In this document: positions 44,665-53,670 of the stretch, piece after piece
Position numbering within the stretch: the first letter of the stretch is position 1
How the letters are laid out: every line of letters begins with the position of its first letter
Assembly (NCBI GenBank): GCA_913776825.1
Contig: CAJYPV010000017.1
Location: 124,001 to 188,000 of the forward strand
Length of the DNA: 64,000 nt
DNA from: Burkholderiaceae bacterium
GTDB taxonomy: Bacteria > Pseudomonadota > Gammaproteobacteria > Burkholderiales > Burkholderiaceae_C
Reading direction: 5' to 3'
Translations under genes and position numbers: made by a program
The notes under the pieces: model-generated
Databases searched by the model: none
What the model was told of the DNA's origin: nothing
What the model saw: the letters and a program-made list of their open reading frames with translations, nothing else

Positions 44665-46794
44665 TCACGCCTCCAGCCGCGGCAGCCCGGGCCGGCCGCG
44701 GGACACCAGCCAGGCTTCGAAGGCCTCGGCCGGCATGGCGCTGGCGATCACTTCGCCTTGCAGTTCGTCGCAGCCCCATTCCGCCAGCAGATGCCATTGC
44801 CGGGCACTGCGGACGCCTTCCGCGCCGACGCGCATGCCCAGGCCTTTGGCCATCTGCACCACGGCCCGGATGATGGCGGTGGCAGGCCGGTCCTGCGGCA
44901 GTCCGGCCACGAAACTCTGGTCGATCTTGAGCTTGTCCAGCGGCAGCCGGGTCAATTGGTTGAGCGCGGTGTAGCCGGTGCCGAAGTCGTCGATGGAAAT
45001 CGCCAGGCCGAGCGCGCGCAGGCTTTGCAGCAGCTCGGGGAGCCGATCGATTTCCTCGGTCAGCATGCGCTCGGTGAGCTCCAGCTCCAGCCATTCGCCG
45101 GGCACGCCCGCGGTCTTCAGCACCTGCGCCACCGACTTGGCAAAACTGTCGAGCCGGAACTGCATGCTGGACAGGTTCACCGCGATCGGCACCGGGGCGA
45201 TGCCGCGCTCATGCCAGACGCGCGCCTGGCGCGCCGCTTCCTGCATCACCCATTCGCCGAGCGGCAGCATCAGGCGGTGGCGTTCGGCCACGAGGATGAA
45301 GGCGTCCGGGGACAACAAGCCACGGGTCGGATGACGCCAGCGCAGCAGCGCCTCGGCGCCGCTCAGTTCACCGGTCTGTGCCGCGACCTGCGGTTGATAG
45401 AACAGCACGAACTCATCGGCGGTCAGCGCCTGCGCCAGCTCCGCTTCCAGCACCAGGTCCGCATACGCGGTCTCGGCCATGGTGGCTTCGAAGAAGCGGT
45501 AGGTGGCACGGCCGGCAGACTTGGCCAGATACATCGCGGTATCGGCATGCTGGAGCAACTGCTCCGGGCTGTCGCCGTGCTCGGGATACATCGCCACGCC
45601 GATGGTCGGCGTGACCGACAGATCGCGGCCATCGGCGCGCACCGGCACTTCCACCACGCTCAGCAGCGCATTGAGCACCACTTGCACATCCTTGCGCTGA
45701 TGGACATCCTCCAGCAGCACCACGAACTCATCACCTCCGAAACGCGCGACCAGATCGCCCGCGCGCAAGCCGGCCCGCAGCCGGTCCGCGACGGTGCGCA
45801 GCACCTGATCGCCTTCGAGGTGACCGAGCGAATCATTCACCCGCTTGAAGTTGTCCAGATCGATGAACAACAGCGCCGCGCGGGTCGACGGGCCGCGCGC
45901 GAGCCGTTCGCGCAGACGCTCCATGAAAGTCGCGCGATTGAGCAGACTCGTCAGCGGATCGTGATGGGCCAGATGATGGATGCGGGCCAGCGCCGCCTGC
46001 TGTTCGCGGATGTCGCGGACCACGGCCATGCGCAGCCGCTCGCCATGTCGCCACAGCGTGCGGACGATGAATTCCACCGGAATGCGCTCGCCGCTGTGGT
46101 GCTGGATGGCGGTCTCATAGCGGGTCTCGTCGCCTGCGGCCATCACGGCGCGCACGATCTCCAGCTGATCCGGCGCGACGAGGTCCAGCGCCTGCCGACC
46201 GACCAGCGCCTCCAGCGGATAGCCGATCAAGGCACAGAGCGCCGGATTCACATCGGTGATCACGCCGTCGCGGTGGAACAGCAAGCCCTCCATCGAGGCT
46301 TCCATGAAGGTGGCGAGCCGCTCTTCCGATTCCCGCATCGCGAGCTCCGCATCGCGGGAGCGCGTGATGTCGGTGATCAGCACGAAGGCGGCGCTCACCT
46401 CGCGGCCATCGGGCGTCAGGTGCGGGACCAGATTGACTTCGATCCAGCGCGGCTCGCCGCCCGGCGGCTGCAGGCGGCGCTCATAGCTGACGGCGCGGTG
46501 TTCGCGCTGCACCCGCTCGATGTAGGGCCGGACTTCGTGAGCGGCTTCAGCGCCGATGATGTCGTCGAAGCTCCGGCCGAGGATGCTTTGCTCATCCAGA
46601 CCGAAGCGCTGCGCATATTGGCGGTTGGCGAAGAGGCAGCGCAGGTCGTGGGCATCGAACAGCGCGATGAGTGCCGGCGCATGGTCCACCAGCAGTCGGA
46701 ACTGGGCCGCCTGGTCCTCGATGGTCGGCACCCGGCGAGCGGCCCCACCGGGCGCATCGCCGGCGGATCCGGGCGGCGTGGTGGTGGCGCTCAT
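44665..46794 (-). CDS. PAS-PAS-GGDEF-EAL cyclic-di-GMP enzyme
   Basis: A 709-residue cytosolic protein. Two PAS domains (about 28-150 and 155-270) precede a GGDEF domain with RFGGDEF and an RAGD I-site, and a C-terminal EAL domain. All EAL catalytic residues seem present: GAEALLRWRHP, VNLSSMQF, LELTERML, SIDDFGTGYTA, LKIDQSFV and AEGVRS, though the terminal motif reads LQGEVI rather than the common LQGY. It could both make and degrade c-di-GMP. It begins directly after the udg stop, the last gene of the tsaB-rimI-udg set. Confidence 0.95.
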   Translation of the reverse strand: MSATTTPPGSAGDAPGGAARRVPTIEDQAAQFRLLVDHAPALIALFDAHDLRCLFANRQYAQRFGLDEQSILGRSFDDIIGAEAAHEVRPYIERVQREHRAVSYERRLQPPGGEPRWIEVNLVPHLTPDGREVSAAFVLITDITRSRDAELAMRESEERLATFMEASMEGLLFHRDGVITDVNPALCALIGYPLEALVGRQALDLVAPDQLEIVRAVMAAGDETRYETAIQHHSGERIPVEFIVRTLWRHGERLRMAVVRDIREQQAALARIHHLAHHDPLTSLLNRATFMERLRERLARGPSTRAALLFIDLDNFKRVNDSLGHLEGDQVLRTVADRLRAGLRAGDLVARFGGDEFVVLLEDVHQRKDVQVVLNALLSVVEVPVRADGRDLSVTPTIGVAMYPEHGDSPEQLLQHADTAMYLAKSAGRATYRFFEATMAETAYADLVLEAELAQALTADEFVLFYQPQVAAQTGELSGAEALLRWRHPTRGLLSPDAFILVAERHRLMLPLGEWVMQEAARQARVWHERGIAPVPIAVNLSSMQFRLDSFAKSVAQVLKTAGVPGEWLELELTERMLTEEIDRLPELLQSLRALGLAISIDDFGTGYTALNQLTRLPLDKLKIDQSFVAGLPQDRPATAIIRAVVQMAKGLGMRVGAEGVRSARQWHLLAEWGCDELQGEVIASAMPAEAFEAWLVSRGRPGLPRLEA

Positions 46795-47745
46795 TCAGGG
46801 CGCTGCCTCGACGGTCTGCCAGGCCAGGCAGAGGTCCTCCCAGGACTTCGCCTTCTCGGGCAGATTGCGCAGCAGATAAGCCGGGTGATAGGTGACGATC
46901 AGCGGCACGCCCTGATAGCGATGCACCCGGCCGCGCAGGCGGCCGATCGCTTCCTGGCTCTGCAGCAGTTGCTGCACCGCGAAGCGGCCCATCGCCAGGA
47001 TCACGCGCGGCTGGATCAATTCGATCTGGCGCTGCAAATACGGCTCGCACTGCGCCAGCTCGCCCGGTTCCGGATTGCGGTTGCGCGGCGGCCGACATTT
47101 CAGCGTGTTGGCGATGTAAACCTGCCGTTCAGGCGGGCCGTCCTCGCGGCTCAGGCCGAGCGAGCGCAGCATGTTGTCCAGCAGCTTGCCGGCCGCGCCC
47201 ACGAAAGGCTCGCCCTGCGCATCCTCCTGCTCGCCGGGCGCTTCGCCCACGATCATCCAGTGGGCGCGCTCATTCCCCACGCCGAACACGGTGTGCTGGC
47301 GGGATTCGCACAGGCCGCAGGCGCGGCAGCCGGCGACGGTGTCGCGCAGGCCGGTCCAGTCCAGCGCGGCAATCGCATCGCGCGACAGGCCCGCGCCGAC
47401 CGCGTGGGCGGGCGCTGCGGTCGGGGCCTGAATCGGCATGGCCGAGGGCAGTGCCTTGGCCAGCACATCCGCCATCGGTCGCGGCGCGGGCGCCGGCTCG
47501 GCGGGCACGGCCCGCGCCGGGGTTGGCGGCGCAACTGGCCGGCGGGGCTCGGCCGCCACCGCCACGTCGCTGTCGATCGCGGGCGTAGGGGCGGCGACAC
47601 GTGCGCTCACAGCCGGTGCGGCGGTCGTCGGGGCTGCGCGCTCCGGTGTGGACGCCGTCATCGGGGTGTCCGCAGCGGTCGGGGACACCCAGACCTTCAG
47701 GCCCATCGCTTCCAGCATGGCGCGCTGACGATCGGTCCAGCTCAT
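46795..47745 (-). CDS. Family 4-type uracil-DNA glycosylase
   Basis: A 316-residue base-excision enzyme. Residues 1-110 are a Pro/Ala-rich linker region that most family 4 enzymes lack; the catalytic domain follows with the [4Fe-4S] cysteines (CRACGLCESRQ and LKCRPPRNRNPEPGELAQC), motif GEAPGEQEDAQGEPFVG and VTYHPAYLLR. It removes uracil from DNA. Its start overlaps the rimI stop by four bases, and the c-di-GMP gene follows without a gap. Confidence 0.93.
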   Translation of the reverse strand: MSWTDRQRAMLEAMGLKVWVSPTAADTPMTASTPERAAPTTAAPAVSARVAAPTPAIDSDVAVAAEPRRPVAPPTPARAVPAEPAPAPRPMADVLAKALPSAMPIQAPTAAPAHAVGAGLSRDAIAALDWTGLRDTVAGCRACGLCESRQHTVFGVGNERAHWMIVGEAPGEQEDAQGEPFVGAAGKLLDNMLRSLGLSREDGPPERQVYIANTLKCRPPRNRNPEPGELAQCEPYLQRQIELIQPRVILAMGRFAVQQLLQSQEAIGRLRGRVHRYQGVPLIVTYHPAYLLRNLPEKAKSWEDLCLAWQTVEAAP

Positions 47746-48239
47746 GTCTCGTGCTCCGTCAGGCGCAGCGTCATCAGCAGCGCGTTTTCTCGACCTTCAG
47801 CGGCCGGGTAGTAGCCGCGGCGCAGGCCGCTCTGGGCAAAGCCGTAGCGCTCATACAGGCGCCGCGCGCGGTCATTGCTTTCGCGCACTTCCAGCCAGAC
47901 CTGATGGCATTCACGGGCACGGGCCAGCACGGCGAGCGCGTCCAGCATGCGCCGGGCCAGGCCCTGGCCTTGCAGATCGGGCGCCACGGTGATGTTCAGC
48001 AGATGCATTTCGTCGATCACCTGCATCGCCATGAAATAGCCGCACAGCCGCGCCTGCGCATCCCGCAGCACGAAGCCGACATAACCGGCGGCCATGGAAT
48101 CGATGAAGTTGCCGCGCGTCCAGGGATGGCTGTAGGCCTGCACCTCGATCGCCATCACCTCGTCCAGGTCCATGGTGCGCAGCGGCTGCAAAGGCTGCAG
48201 CGGCGCCGAGGCGAAGAGCTCGCGGGCCTGTGCGCTCAT
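47742..48239 (-). CDS. rimI: Ribosomal-protein-alanine N-acetyltransferase RimI
   Basis: A 165-residue GNAT enzyme acetylating the N-terminal Ala of ribosomal protein S18. LNITVAPDLQGQGLARRML is the acetyl-CoA-binding loop, followed by VWLEVRESNDRARRLYERYGF typical of RimI. It overlaps tsaB by ATGA at its start and udg by ATGA at its end; tsaB-rimI adjacency is broadly conserved. Confidence 0.94.
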   Translation of the reverse strand: MSAQARELFASAPLQPLQPLRTMDLDEVMAIEVQAYSHPWTRGNFIDSMAAGYVGFVLRDAQARLCGYFMAMQVIDEMHLLNITVAPDLQGQGLARRMLDALAVLARARECHQVWLEVRESNDRARRLYERYGFAQSGLRRGYYPAAEGRENALLMTLRLTEHET

Positions 48240-49039
48240 GCGGCGTTGGCGCCCGAGGGCGTGCTGAGCGCCTGCGCGTCGGCCTTGGCCTGCTCGCGTT
48301 CGGCGGTGGTCTGGGCGATCTTGTCGCGCACATACAGCGGCAGGGCCTGCGCCGGGTCTTCGGCCAGCCCTTGCGCCCAGGCCTGCTGCGCCAGCGCGGC
48401 CAGCGCGCGAGCGCGCGAGACGGTCTGCGCAACACGGCGGGCGGCGCCGGTGTCCAGGTCGAAGGCCTGCAGCGCGGTGCCGGCCACGCAGGCGGCGGGC
48501 TGCTCGCGCCACAACGCCTGCAGCGGTTCGGGATCGATGAGCATCGGCGCGACCACGGTGCGCCAGGCCTGACCGTGCCACTGGTAGCGGCCGGCGTAAA
48601 TCTGATTCATGCGGGCGTCCATGGCCACCCAGATGTCGAGGCCATCCTCGGCGGTCGCGCCGTGGGCGGGCGCCGCGCTGAGCGCAGCGGTGGGCGGGTC
48701 GACCGTCGCGCGGGTCTGCGCCTGCTGGCGGGCGTCTTCCGCCACCAGCATCAGACTGTCGAGGCTCAACACGGGCTTGTGGGCGCCGAATGCCAGTCCC
48801 TGCGCCACCGAGCAGGCGGTGCGCAAACCGGTGAAGGCGCCGGGACCGCGACCGAAGGCGACCGCATCGATCTGGGCGAGCGTCAGCCCCGCCGCTTTCA
48901 GCAGCGCCATCGCCTCGGGCACCAGCCGTTGAGACGCCAGCGCGCCGCCATCGGCGTCCACAAATGCAACATGGCCCTGGCCCACGAGAGCCAGAGCCAT
49001 GTGTTCGGTCGAGCTATCCAGGGCCAGCAACACGCTCAT
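48236..49039 (-). CDS. tsaB: tRNA threonylcarbamoyladenosine biosynthesis protein TsaB
   Basis: A 267-residue ASKHA-fold partner of TsaD, needed for t6A37 in tRNAs reading ANN codons. LLALDSSTEHMALAL, VAFGRGPGAFTGLRTACSVAQ and VAMDARMNQIYAG are the family marks. The t6A enzyme Sua5 is also in the window (52604-53653), giving two of the four pathway proteins. It heads the overlapping tsaB-rimI-udg-GGDEF-EAL set. Confidence 0.95.
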   Translation of the reverse strand: MSVLLALDSSTEHMALALVGQGHVAFVDADGGALASQRLVPEAMALLKAAGLTLAQIDAVAFGRGPGAFTGLRTACSVAQGLAFGAHKPVLSLDSLMLVAEDARQQAQTRATVDPPTAALSAAPAHGATAEDGLDIWVAMDARMNQIYAGRYQWHGQAWRTVVAPMLIDPEPLQALWREQPAACVAGTALQAFDLDTGAARRVAQTVSRARALAALAQQAWAQGLAEDPAQALPLYVRDKIAQTTAEREQAKADAQALSTPSGANAA

Positions 49040-49088
49040 GCGGCAAGTGTATCGGCCCTGGATGGGCCCGTCGGGGGCATCCCCCCGT

Positions 49089-49784
49089 TTAGAAGGTGTA
49101 GCCGAGCGACAAAGAGGTGACGACCGGGCGGAAGTTGATCTTCGTGCTCAGTTCCTCGACGCCGTCCTTGGTCGTGGTGTAGGCGCGCATCGTGCTGCGC
49201 ACGTCGGCATACGCCACCGTGCCCACCAGCGACCAGTTGCGGCCGTACTGAACCACGAAGCCCGCGTGAGCGGCCGCGCCCCAGGAATTGCTCAGCGTGA
49301 TGCGGGTCGGGCCGCCGCTGATCGCATCGCCGATCGGGGTGCTGCGCTTCTTCTCGAAGTAGGTGTAGTTCACGCCCAGGCCGACGAAGGGATGGAACTT
49401 CGGCAGCACTTCATTGAAGTGGTAGTTCAGGAACACCGTCGGCGGCGCCTGACGCACCACCGCGATCTGACCGGCATTGGCCAACACGCCGTTGCCGTAG
49501 ATCTTGTGCGAGGGCGGCACGCCCAGCACCACTTCACCGCTCAGGCGCTCGGTCATGCGGTAGACATAACCGAAGCCGGTGGTGGTCGCATTGCCGACGC
49601 GGATCTGCGCGCCCGGCGACGGGAAGGACTTGCTGCCCGACAGCGGTGCCGCCTTGCTGTTCACGTCGATGTGGGCCAGGCCCAGATAGACGGTGTGGCT
49701 GCCGACCGGGGCTTCCTCCGCGCAAGCCAGGCCTGCCGTCGCCAGCAGGGCCGCGCCCAGGATGAGGGAAATGTTCTTTTTCAT
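49089..49784 (-). CDS. OmpW-family outer membrane protein (second copy)
   Basis: A 231-residue OmpW-like barrel. The signal peptide ends AGLACAEE, and GFGYVYRMTERLSGEVVLG, HPFVGLGVNYTYFEKK and the terminal VTSLSLGYTF with final Phe follow. It lies 30 bases downstream of the lipoprotein hydrolase gene in the same direction, suggesting a joint role in handling hydrophobic substrates. It is clearly diverged from the OmpW at 28370-29002, for example in loop sequences, so it is not a recent duplicate. Confidence 0.92.
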   Translation of the reverse strand: MKKNISLILGAALLATAGLACAEEAPVGSHTVYLGLAHIDVNSKAAPLSGSKSFPSPGAQIRVGNATTTGFGYVYRMTERLSGEVVLGVPPSHKIYGNGVLANAGQIAVVRQAPPTVFLNYHFNEVLPKFHPFVGLGVNYTYFEKKRSTPIGDAISGGPTRITLSNSWGAAAHAGFVVQYGRNWSLVGTVAYADVRSTMRAYTTTKDGVEELSTKINFRPVVTSLSLGYTF

Positions 49785-49814
49785 GAATCGTGTCTCCGTG
49801 CTGATCGCCGTGGC

Positions 49815-51176
49815 TTACTTGCCGCTGGCCAGAACCGTCTGGAAGTAGCCACGCACCAGGGCGTTGCAGAAGGGAGGCACCAGCGTGCCGTGGTACTGGG
49901 CGGTGGCGTTGGCGCCAGCGGCCGCGACGGCTTGCTGGAAGCCACCGTAGACCAGGTCGCCCGACGCGCCAGCCGGCAGGGTCGAACGCGATTCCAGGTT
50001 GAAGGCGGGGAACAGCTTGCCGCGGCCCGCGAAGTCGGCCTGCGCATCGGTGGTGTTGAAGAAGAACACCGTCGGATCCTTGGCGCCGCCGCACATGGCG
50101 ACCGGGGCCTTCGGCGTCCAGCCCAGCAGCGTGTTGGTCTGCAGCGCCTTGCGGAAGTTGGAGGTCATGTAGCCGCTGCGGAAGGCATCGGTCAGCAGGC
50201 CACCGGTGCCGAACAGCTTGGTGAAGGTGGCGTCAGCCGGCAGCTTGCCCGCAGCGATCAGCTTGTCCAGCGATTCGGTCGACGGGAACAGCGTTTCAGC
50301 CGTGGCGGCGAACGGCGCCTGGTAGACGTCGGCCGGGTTGCTGTAGATGTTGCCGTAGGCCTTCTGGTAGCTGGTCAGCTGCAGCGGCAGGAACAGGGTG
50401 GCGCCGGCGTTGATGGTGCCGCTGGTGACCGCGTCGCCCATCTTCACCAGGTTGTACGGACCGGACATCGGGCCCGCCGCGGTGACGGTGAATTCGGAGG
50501 CGTAATCACGCTCGATCACCTTCTGCGTGGCCATCGCGACGTGACCGCCTTGCGAGTAGCCGGTGATCAGCAGCTTCGACGAGGGCTTGGACGCGCCTTC
50601 CACGGCCAGGTGGGCCTTGGCCGCGCGCAGGCCGTCGATCATGTCGATGGCCGAGGATTCGGCGTTCAGGTAGGGCGTGTACTGCAGCCCGGAGCGGTCG
50701 TAACCCATGTAGTTGGGCGCCACGACGATGAAGCCCTGCGCCGCATAGAACGCCATCATCAGCGAGCCTTCGGCGTTCTTGTCGACCTGAGCCATGTTGA
50801 AGGCCTTGTCGGTGGTCGTGCCGTGGGCATACAGCACCACCGGACGCTCGCCGGAGCAGCCGGCATCGGCGCCGGACGGCACGAACACGGCGGCGGACGC
50901 CGTTGCCGGCTGGCCTTGCGGGTCGCTCGTCACGTAATAGACGTAGCGGATCTCGACATCACACTTGGCGGCGCCGGCCAGCGCGATCACGCCCTTGGCA
51001 GTGGTGCCGGCGTCGATCGTCGCCTTGGTCACCGTGGGCGCGGCCTGCAGGCCCAGCATCAGCGTGCCGCGCGCTGGCGGCGGATCATCACGAGAGGCAT
51101 CGGTGCCGCCGCCGCAAGCAGACAGCAGAACCGAAGCGGCCAGGGCCACGCTGCCCAAGGTGAATTGGCTTTTCAT
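49815..51176 (-). CDS. Alpha/beta-hydrolase lipoprotein, esterase/lipase type
   Basis: A 453-residue lipoprotein. The signal ends LLSACGGG with the lipidated Cys, so it is membrane-anchored outside the cytosol. The hydrolase core has RPVVLYAHGTT (oxyanion region), NYMGYDRSG and the nucleophile elbow LLITGYSQGGH; the late acid and His are less clear, the candidate His being in AQYHGTLVP. Similar proteins are secretory lipases/tannase-like esterases. A TetR-type palindrome lies 64 bases upstream. GGAGAAG precedes the start. Confidence 0.85.
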   Translation of the reverse strand: MKSQFTLGSVALAASVLLSACGGGTDASRDDPPPARGTLMLGLQAAPTVTKATIDAGTTAKGVIALAGAAKCDVEIRYVYYVTSDPQGQPATASAAVFVPSGADAGCSGERPVVLYAHGTTTDKAFNMAQVDKNAEGSLMMAFYAAQGFIVVAPNYMGYDRSGLQYTPYLNAESSAIDMIDGLRAAKAHLAVEGASKPSSKLLITGYSQGGHVAMATQKVIERDYASEFTVTAAGPMSGPYNLVKMGDAVTSGTINAGATLFLPLQLTSYQKAYGNIYSNPADVYQAPFAATAETLFPSTESLDKLIAAGKLPADATFTKLFGTGGLLTDAFRSGYMTSNFRKALQTNTLLGWTPKAPVAMCGGAKDPTVFFFNTTDAQADFAGRGKLFPAFNLESRSTLPAGASGDLVYGGFQQAVAAAGANATAQYHGTLVPPFCNALVRGYFQTVLASGK

Positions 51177-51239
51177 TCAGACTTCTCCAGGGTTGTCTCC
51201 GTCGACCGTCGCGCGCCCGCTGAGCGGGGCACGAAAATA

Positions 51240-51251
51240 GAACGGTCGTTC
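51240..51251. promoter_or_regulatory. TetR-type operator upstream of the lipoprotein hydrolase
   Basis: GAACG-GT-CGTTC is a perfect inverted repeat of the kind bound by TetR-family repressors. On the minus strand it lies between a TATAGT box near 51271 and the start codon at 51176, so bound repressor would block transcription of the hydrolase and probably of the OmpW gene behind it. Confidence 0.5.
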
Positions 51252-51299
51252 GTTTTTCTACGCTTTCACTATAAGCAGGGCCCCTCACGTACTTAAACG

Positions 51300-51334
51300 T
51301 AAAAACCCTGACATGCCGTCAGCATGCCAGGGTC
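51300..51334 (-). terminator. Hairpin with T-run (minus strand)
   Basis: ACCCTGACATGC (51305-51316) pairs with GCATGCCAGGGT (51322-51333) with one mismatch; on the minus strand five T follow. It could stop transcripts coming from the SGNH-like gene before the hydrolase promoter. Confidence 0.7.
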
Positions 51335-51500
51335 TCCGGGGCACCGATACGGGGACGAGGCGCATCCGCAACAGTGTGGTCATGCTTGTGCGATAGCGAC
51401 TCCCGATCCCAGTCATCGATCGTCGCCTTCCCGCATGGAGAGGGCGCAAAAGCGGGTTGGATCAGAGAAAGCCCAGCCGATTCCTTCCGTACACCGCATG

Positions 51501-51533
51501 AAAAAAGGGCCTGCTGGAAGCAAGGCCCTTTGG
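51501..51533 (-). terminator. Terminator after the SGNH-like lipoprotein gene
   Basis: AAAGGGCCT (51504-51512) pairs with AGGCCCTTT (51523-51531), loop of ten bases, and on the minus strand the stem is followed by six T. It ends the purEK-sua5-SGNH group. Confidence 0.88.
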
Positions 51534-51640
51534 GGAGAACGCAGGTCGCGTTGTCGGCTGATCGACCGCATGGGCACCCGGATGCGGGTGCCGACCGTCA
51601 GCCGATCACGCGTCGCGCTGAACAGCGGTTTCGAGGCCGA

Positions 51641-52582
51641 TCAGAACGGGTTGTTGATCGCCCGCGTCCGTGCCGAGTTGGCGATGTAGGCGTGTGCGCC
51701 CGGTGCCAGCAAGGTGTCGCCGGCCCACATCCAGCCGGATGCGGTCGCGTTGGTCGCCAGCGTCTTGTCCGTGCAGACCGGGGGCAGCGCGCTGGCCAGG
51801 CAGGCGGCGTCGGTGGAGTTGCTCATGCCGTAAGACGACGGATAGCGGGCCATCGTCTGGCTGAGTTCATCCGTGAGGATCAGGCCGATCATCCGACCAT
51901 CGTTGATGATCTTCAGACGCAGACCGACGTTGAAACGACGGGTCAGCTCGCTCAGCAGCGCGGCGCGGTCGGTGTCGTTGTGGCTGGCCTTTTCCTTCGC
52001 CGCGAAGGGCGAGTAGCCGATGTCCTGCGTGGTCGACAGGATGACCTTGCCCCCCGCATTCGCGATGCGATTCACCTGATTGGCCAGCGCTTCGCCGCGC
52101 GCTTCGGCGGCATTGCCGAGCGTGTTGGCATCCTGCAGGCCGAATTGGCTGTAGAGCTCGAGGATGTCATTGACGCCGGCCAGCACCGTGACCAGGTCCT
52201 TGCCGTTGAAGCCGTCGAGCGCCAGCTGACGATCGATCTGGGTCGCGACATCCGCGACCTTGGCGCCGGCGGCGGCATACATGACGCCGGTGGTGGCTGC
52301 CAGGTTGGAGGTATTGCACTCCTTGAACACCAGACCGAAATTCGCGGCCAGCGACTGGTTCCAGATCGGATTCAGCGAGCAGGTCACCGCATTGGTGGTG
52401 GTGTCCACGCCGTTGATGCTGTACTTCGTGCCATCGGTGCGCAGCACGCTGGTTTCGTCACCGAAGCTCAGGATGCGGGTGGGCTTGAACGGCTCAATCT
52501 GCTCACTGCCACCGCCACAGGCGGTCAGCAGTGCGGTCGCCCCCAGCAGGCAGCAGGCCAGGTGGCGCTTCAAACTCTTCAT
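51641..52582 (-). CDS. SGNH/GDSL-like lipoprotein with substituted nucleophile
   Basis: A 313-residue lipoprotein from ATG 52582 (GGAG five bases ahead; an upstream in-frame GTG is less likely). LLGATALLTACGGG is the lipobox. The fold marks are ILSFGDETSVL at the block I position, a Gly in AAAGAKVADVATQ and LAGVNDILELY (block III Asn). In block I the catalytic Ser of GDS is Glu (GDET), and at the end LLAPGAHAYIA replaces the usual DxxH. Catalysis is therefore doubtful, or the active site has shifted. It follows sua5 by 21 bases, same strand. Confidence 0.75.
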   Translation of the reverse strand: MKSLKRHLACCLLGATALLTACGGGSEQIEPFKPTRILSFGDETSVLRTDGTKYSINGVDTTTNAVTCSLNPIWNQSLAANFGLVFKECNTSNLAATTGVMYAAAGAKVADVATQIDRQLALDGFNGKDLVTVLAGVNDILELYSQFGLQDANTLGNAAEARGEALANQVNRIANAGGKVILSTTQDIGYSPFAAKEKASHNDTDRAALLSELTRRFNVGLRLKIINDGRMIGLILTDELSQTMARYPSSYGMSNSTDAACLASALPPVCTDKTLATNATASGWMWAGDTLLAPGAHAYIANSARTRAINNPF

Positions 52583-52603
52583 GAACACTCCAAATCGTCA
52601 AAC

Positions 52604-53653
52604 TCAGCGCGGCACAAACGCCGCCGCAGCGCGGGACAAACGGTCCCGCACCCCATCCCAGGCCGCCTCATCAGGCGGTGACTCGACCCAGATCTCGCGG
52701 ACGCCTTCGGCATCCAGTTCTCGCAGCACGGCAAACAACTGGCGTGCCGCTGCTCGCGCCTGAGCCGGCATGGGACGATACAACGCATCGCCCACGTCCA
52801 GCGTCGTGCGGGAATATACCGCCAGCCCCGCCGACCCATCGGTCGCCGGAGATGCCCCCGTGTCCAGCGCCGCCGCGCCGGCCACCCCGCGGCTCAGCCG
52901 GGTGTTCAACGCCTCACGCAGCGCGTCGGTGGACATCAGCCGCACCACCGCACGCGGCGCGTAATGCGCGGCCAGCGTGCCGGACGCGCGCGGCGCCCTG
53001 GCATCGGGCGACTGCAGCGGCTCGCCGGCCACCGCTTCGATCTGCTCGGGCGTCAGGACGCCGGGACGAAGCAGCACCAGCCGGCCCCGGCTGCAATCGA
53101 TGATGGTGGATTCGATGCCGACATCGCAGGCGCCGCCATCCAGCACCAGCAGGCCAGGATCAAATTCATCGGCCACATGCTGCGCCAGCGTCGGGCTGAC
53201 CCGACCGAAGCGGTTGGCGCTCGGCGCGGCGAGGCCTTCCACCCCCAGTGCCCGGCACTGCGCCAGCAACGCCCGGGCGACCGGATGCGACGGGCAACGC
53301 AAGCCCACCGAATCCTGCCCACCCGCCGCCGCCGCAGCGATGCCGGCAGCGCGGCGGACGATCAGCGTCAGCGGTCCGGGCCAGAACGCCTGGATCAATC
53401 GATGCGCGACCTCCGGGATGTCCTGCGCGAAGACCCGGGCGCCCGACTCGTCCAGAACATGGACGATGAGCGGGTGATCGCTGGGTCGGCCCTTGGCGGC
53501 GAAGATCTTCGCCACGGCGGCGTCCTGGTCCGCACGGGCGGCCAGGCCGTAGACGGTTTCGGTCGGCAGGCCGACGAGCTCGCCCTGCGCCAGCGCCTCG
53601 GCAGCGCGACGCACTGAGGCGGAATCCTGGCCGTCCAGCACCATGGTCTGCAT
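52604..53653 (-). CDS. sua5: L-threonylcarbamoyladenylate synthase Sua5/YrdC type
   Basis: A 349-residue enzyme forming threonylcarbamoyl-AMP from Thr, bicarbonate and ATP, the first step of tRNA t6A synthesis. VGLPTETVYGLAARADQ, KIFAAKGRPSDHPLIVHV and APSANRFGRVSPT belong to the YrdC domain; the C-terminal SUA5 domain (from about residue 230) makes it the longer Sua5 form. ATG 53653 is used; 53644 is possible. It follows purK by 17 bases. Confidence 0.94.
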   Translation of the reverse strand: MQTMVLDGQDSASVRRAAEALAQGELVGLPTETVYGLAARADQDAAVAKIFAAKGRPSDHPLIVHVLDESGARVFAQDIPEVAHRLIQAFWPGPLTLIVRRAAGIAAAAAGGQDSVGLRCPSHPVARALLAQCRALGVEGLAAPSANRFGRVSPTLAQHVADEFDPGLLVLDGGACDVGIESTIIDCSRGRLVLLRPGVLTPEQIEAVAGEPLQSPDARAPRASGTLAAHYAPRAVVRLMSTDALREALNTRLSRGVAGAAALDTGASPATDGSAGLAVYSRTTLDVGDALYRPMPAQARAAARQLFAVLRELDAEGVREIWVESPPDEAAWDGVRDRLSRAAAAFVPR

Positions 53654-53670
53654 TCCTTCGGGACCCGGCG

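Larger units (their letters stand above)
51177..51640. other. 464-base gap between two lipoprotein genes
   Basis: Contains the hydrolase promoter region with TATAGT on the minus strand near 51271, the GAACGGTCGTTC dyad, a hairpin with a T-run at 51300-51334, and a second one at 51501-51533. No gene was recognised. Confidence 0.5.

Noticed and set aside
44758..47811. A 1017-codon plus-strand open frame
   Set aside because: It lies opposite the GGDEF-EAL and udg genes and has shadow-type composition; high GC lengthens such frames.
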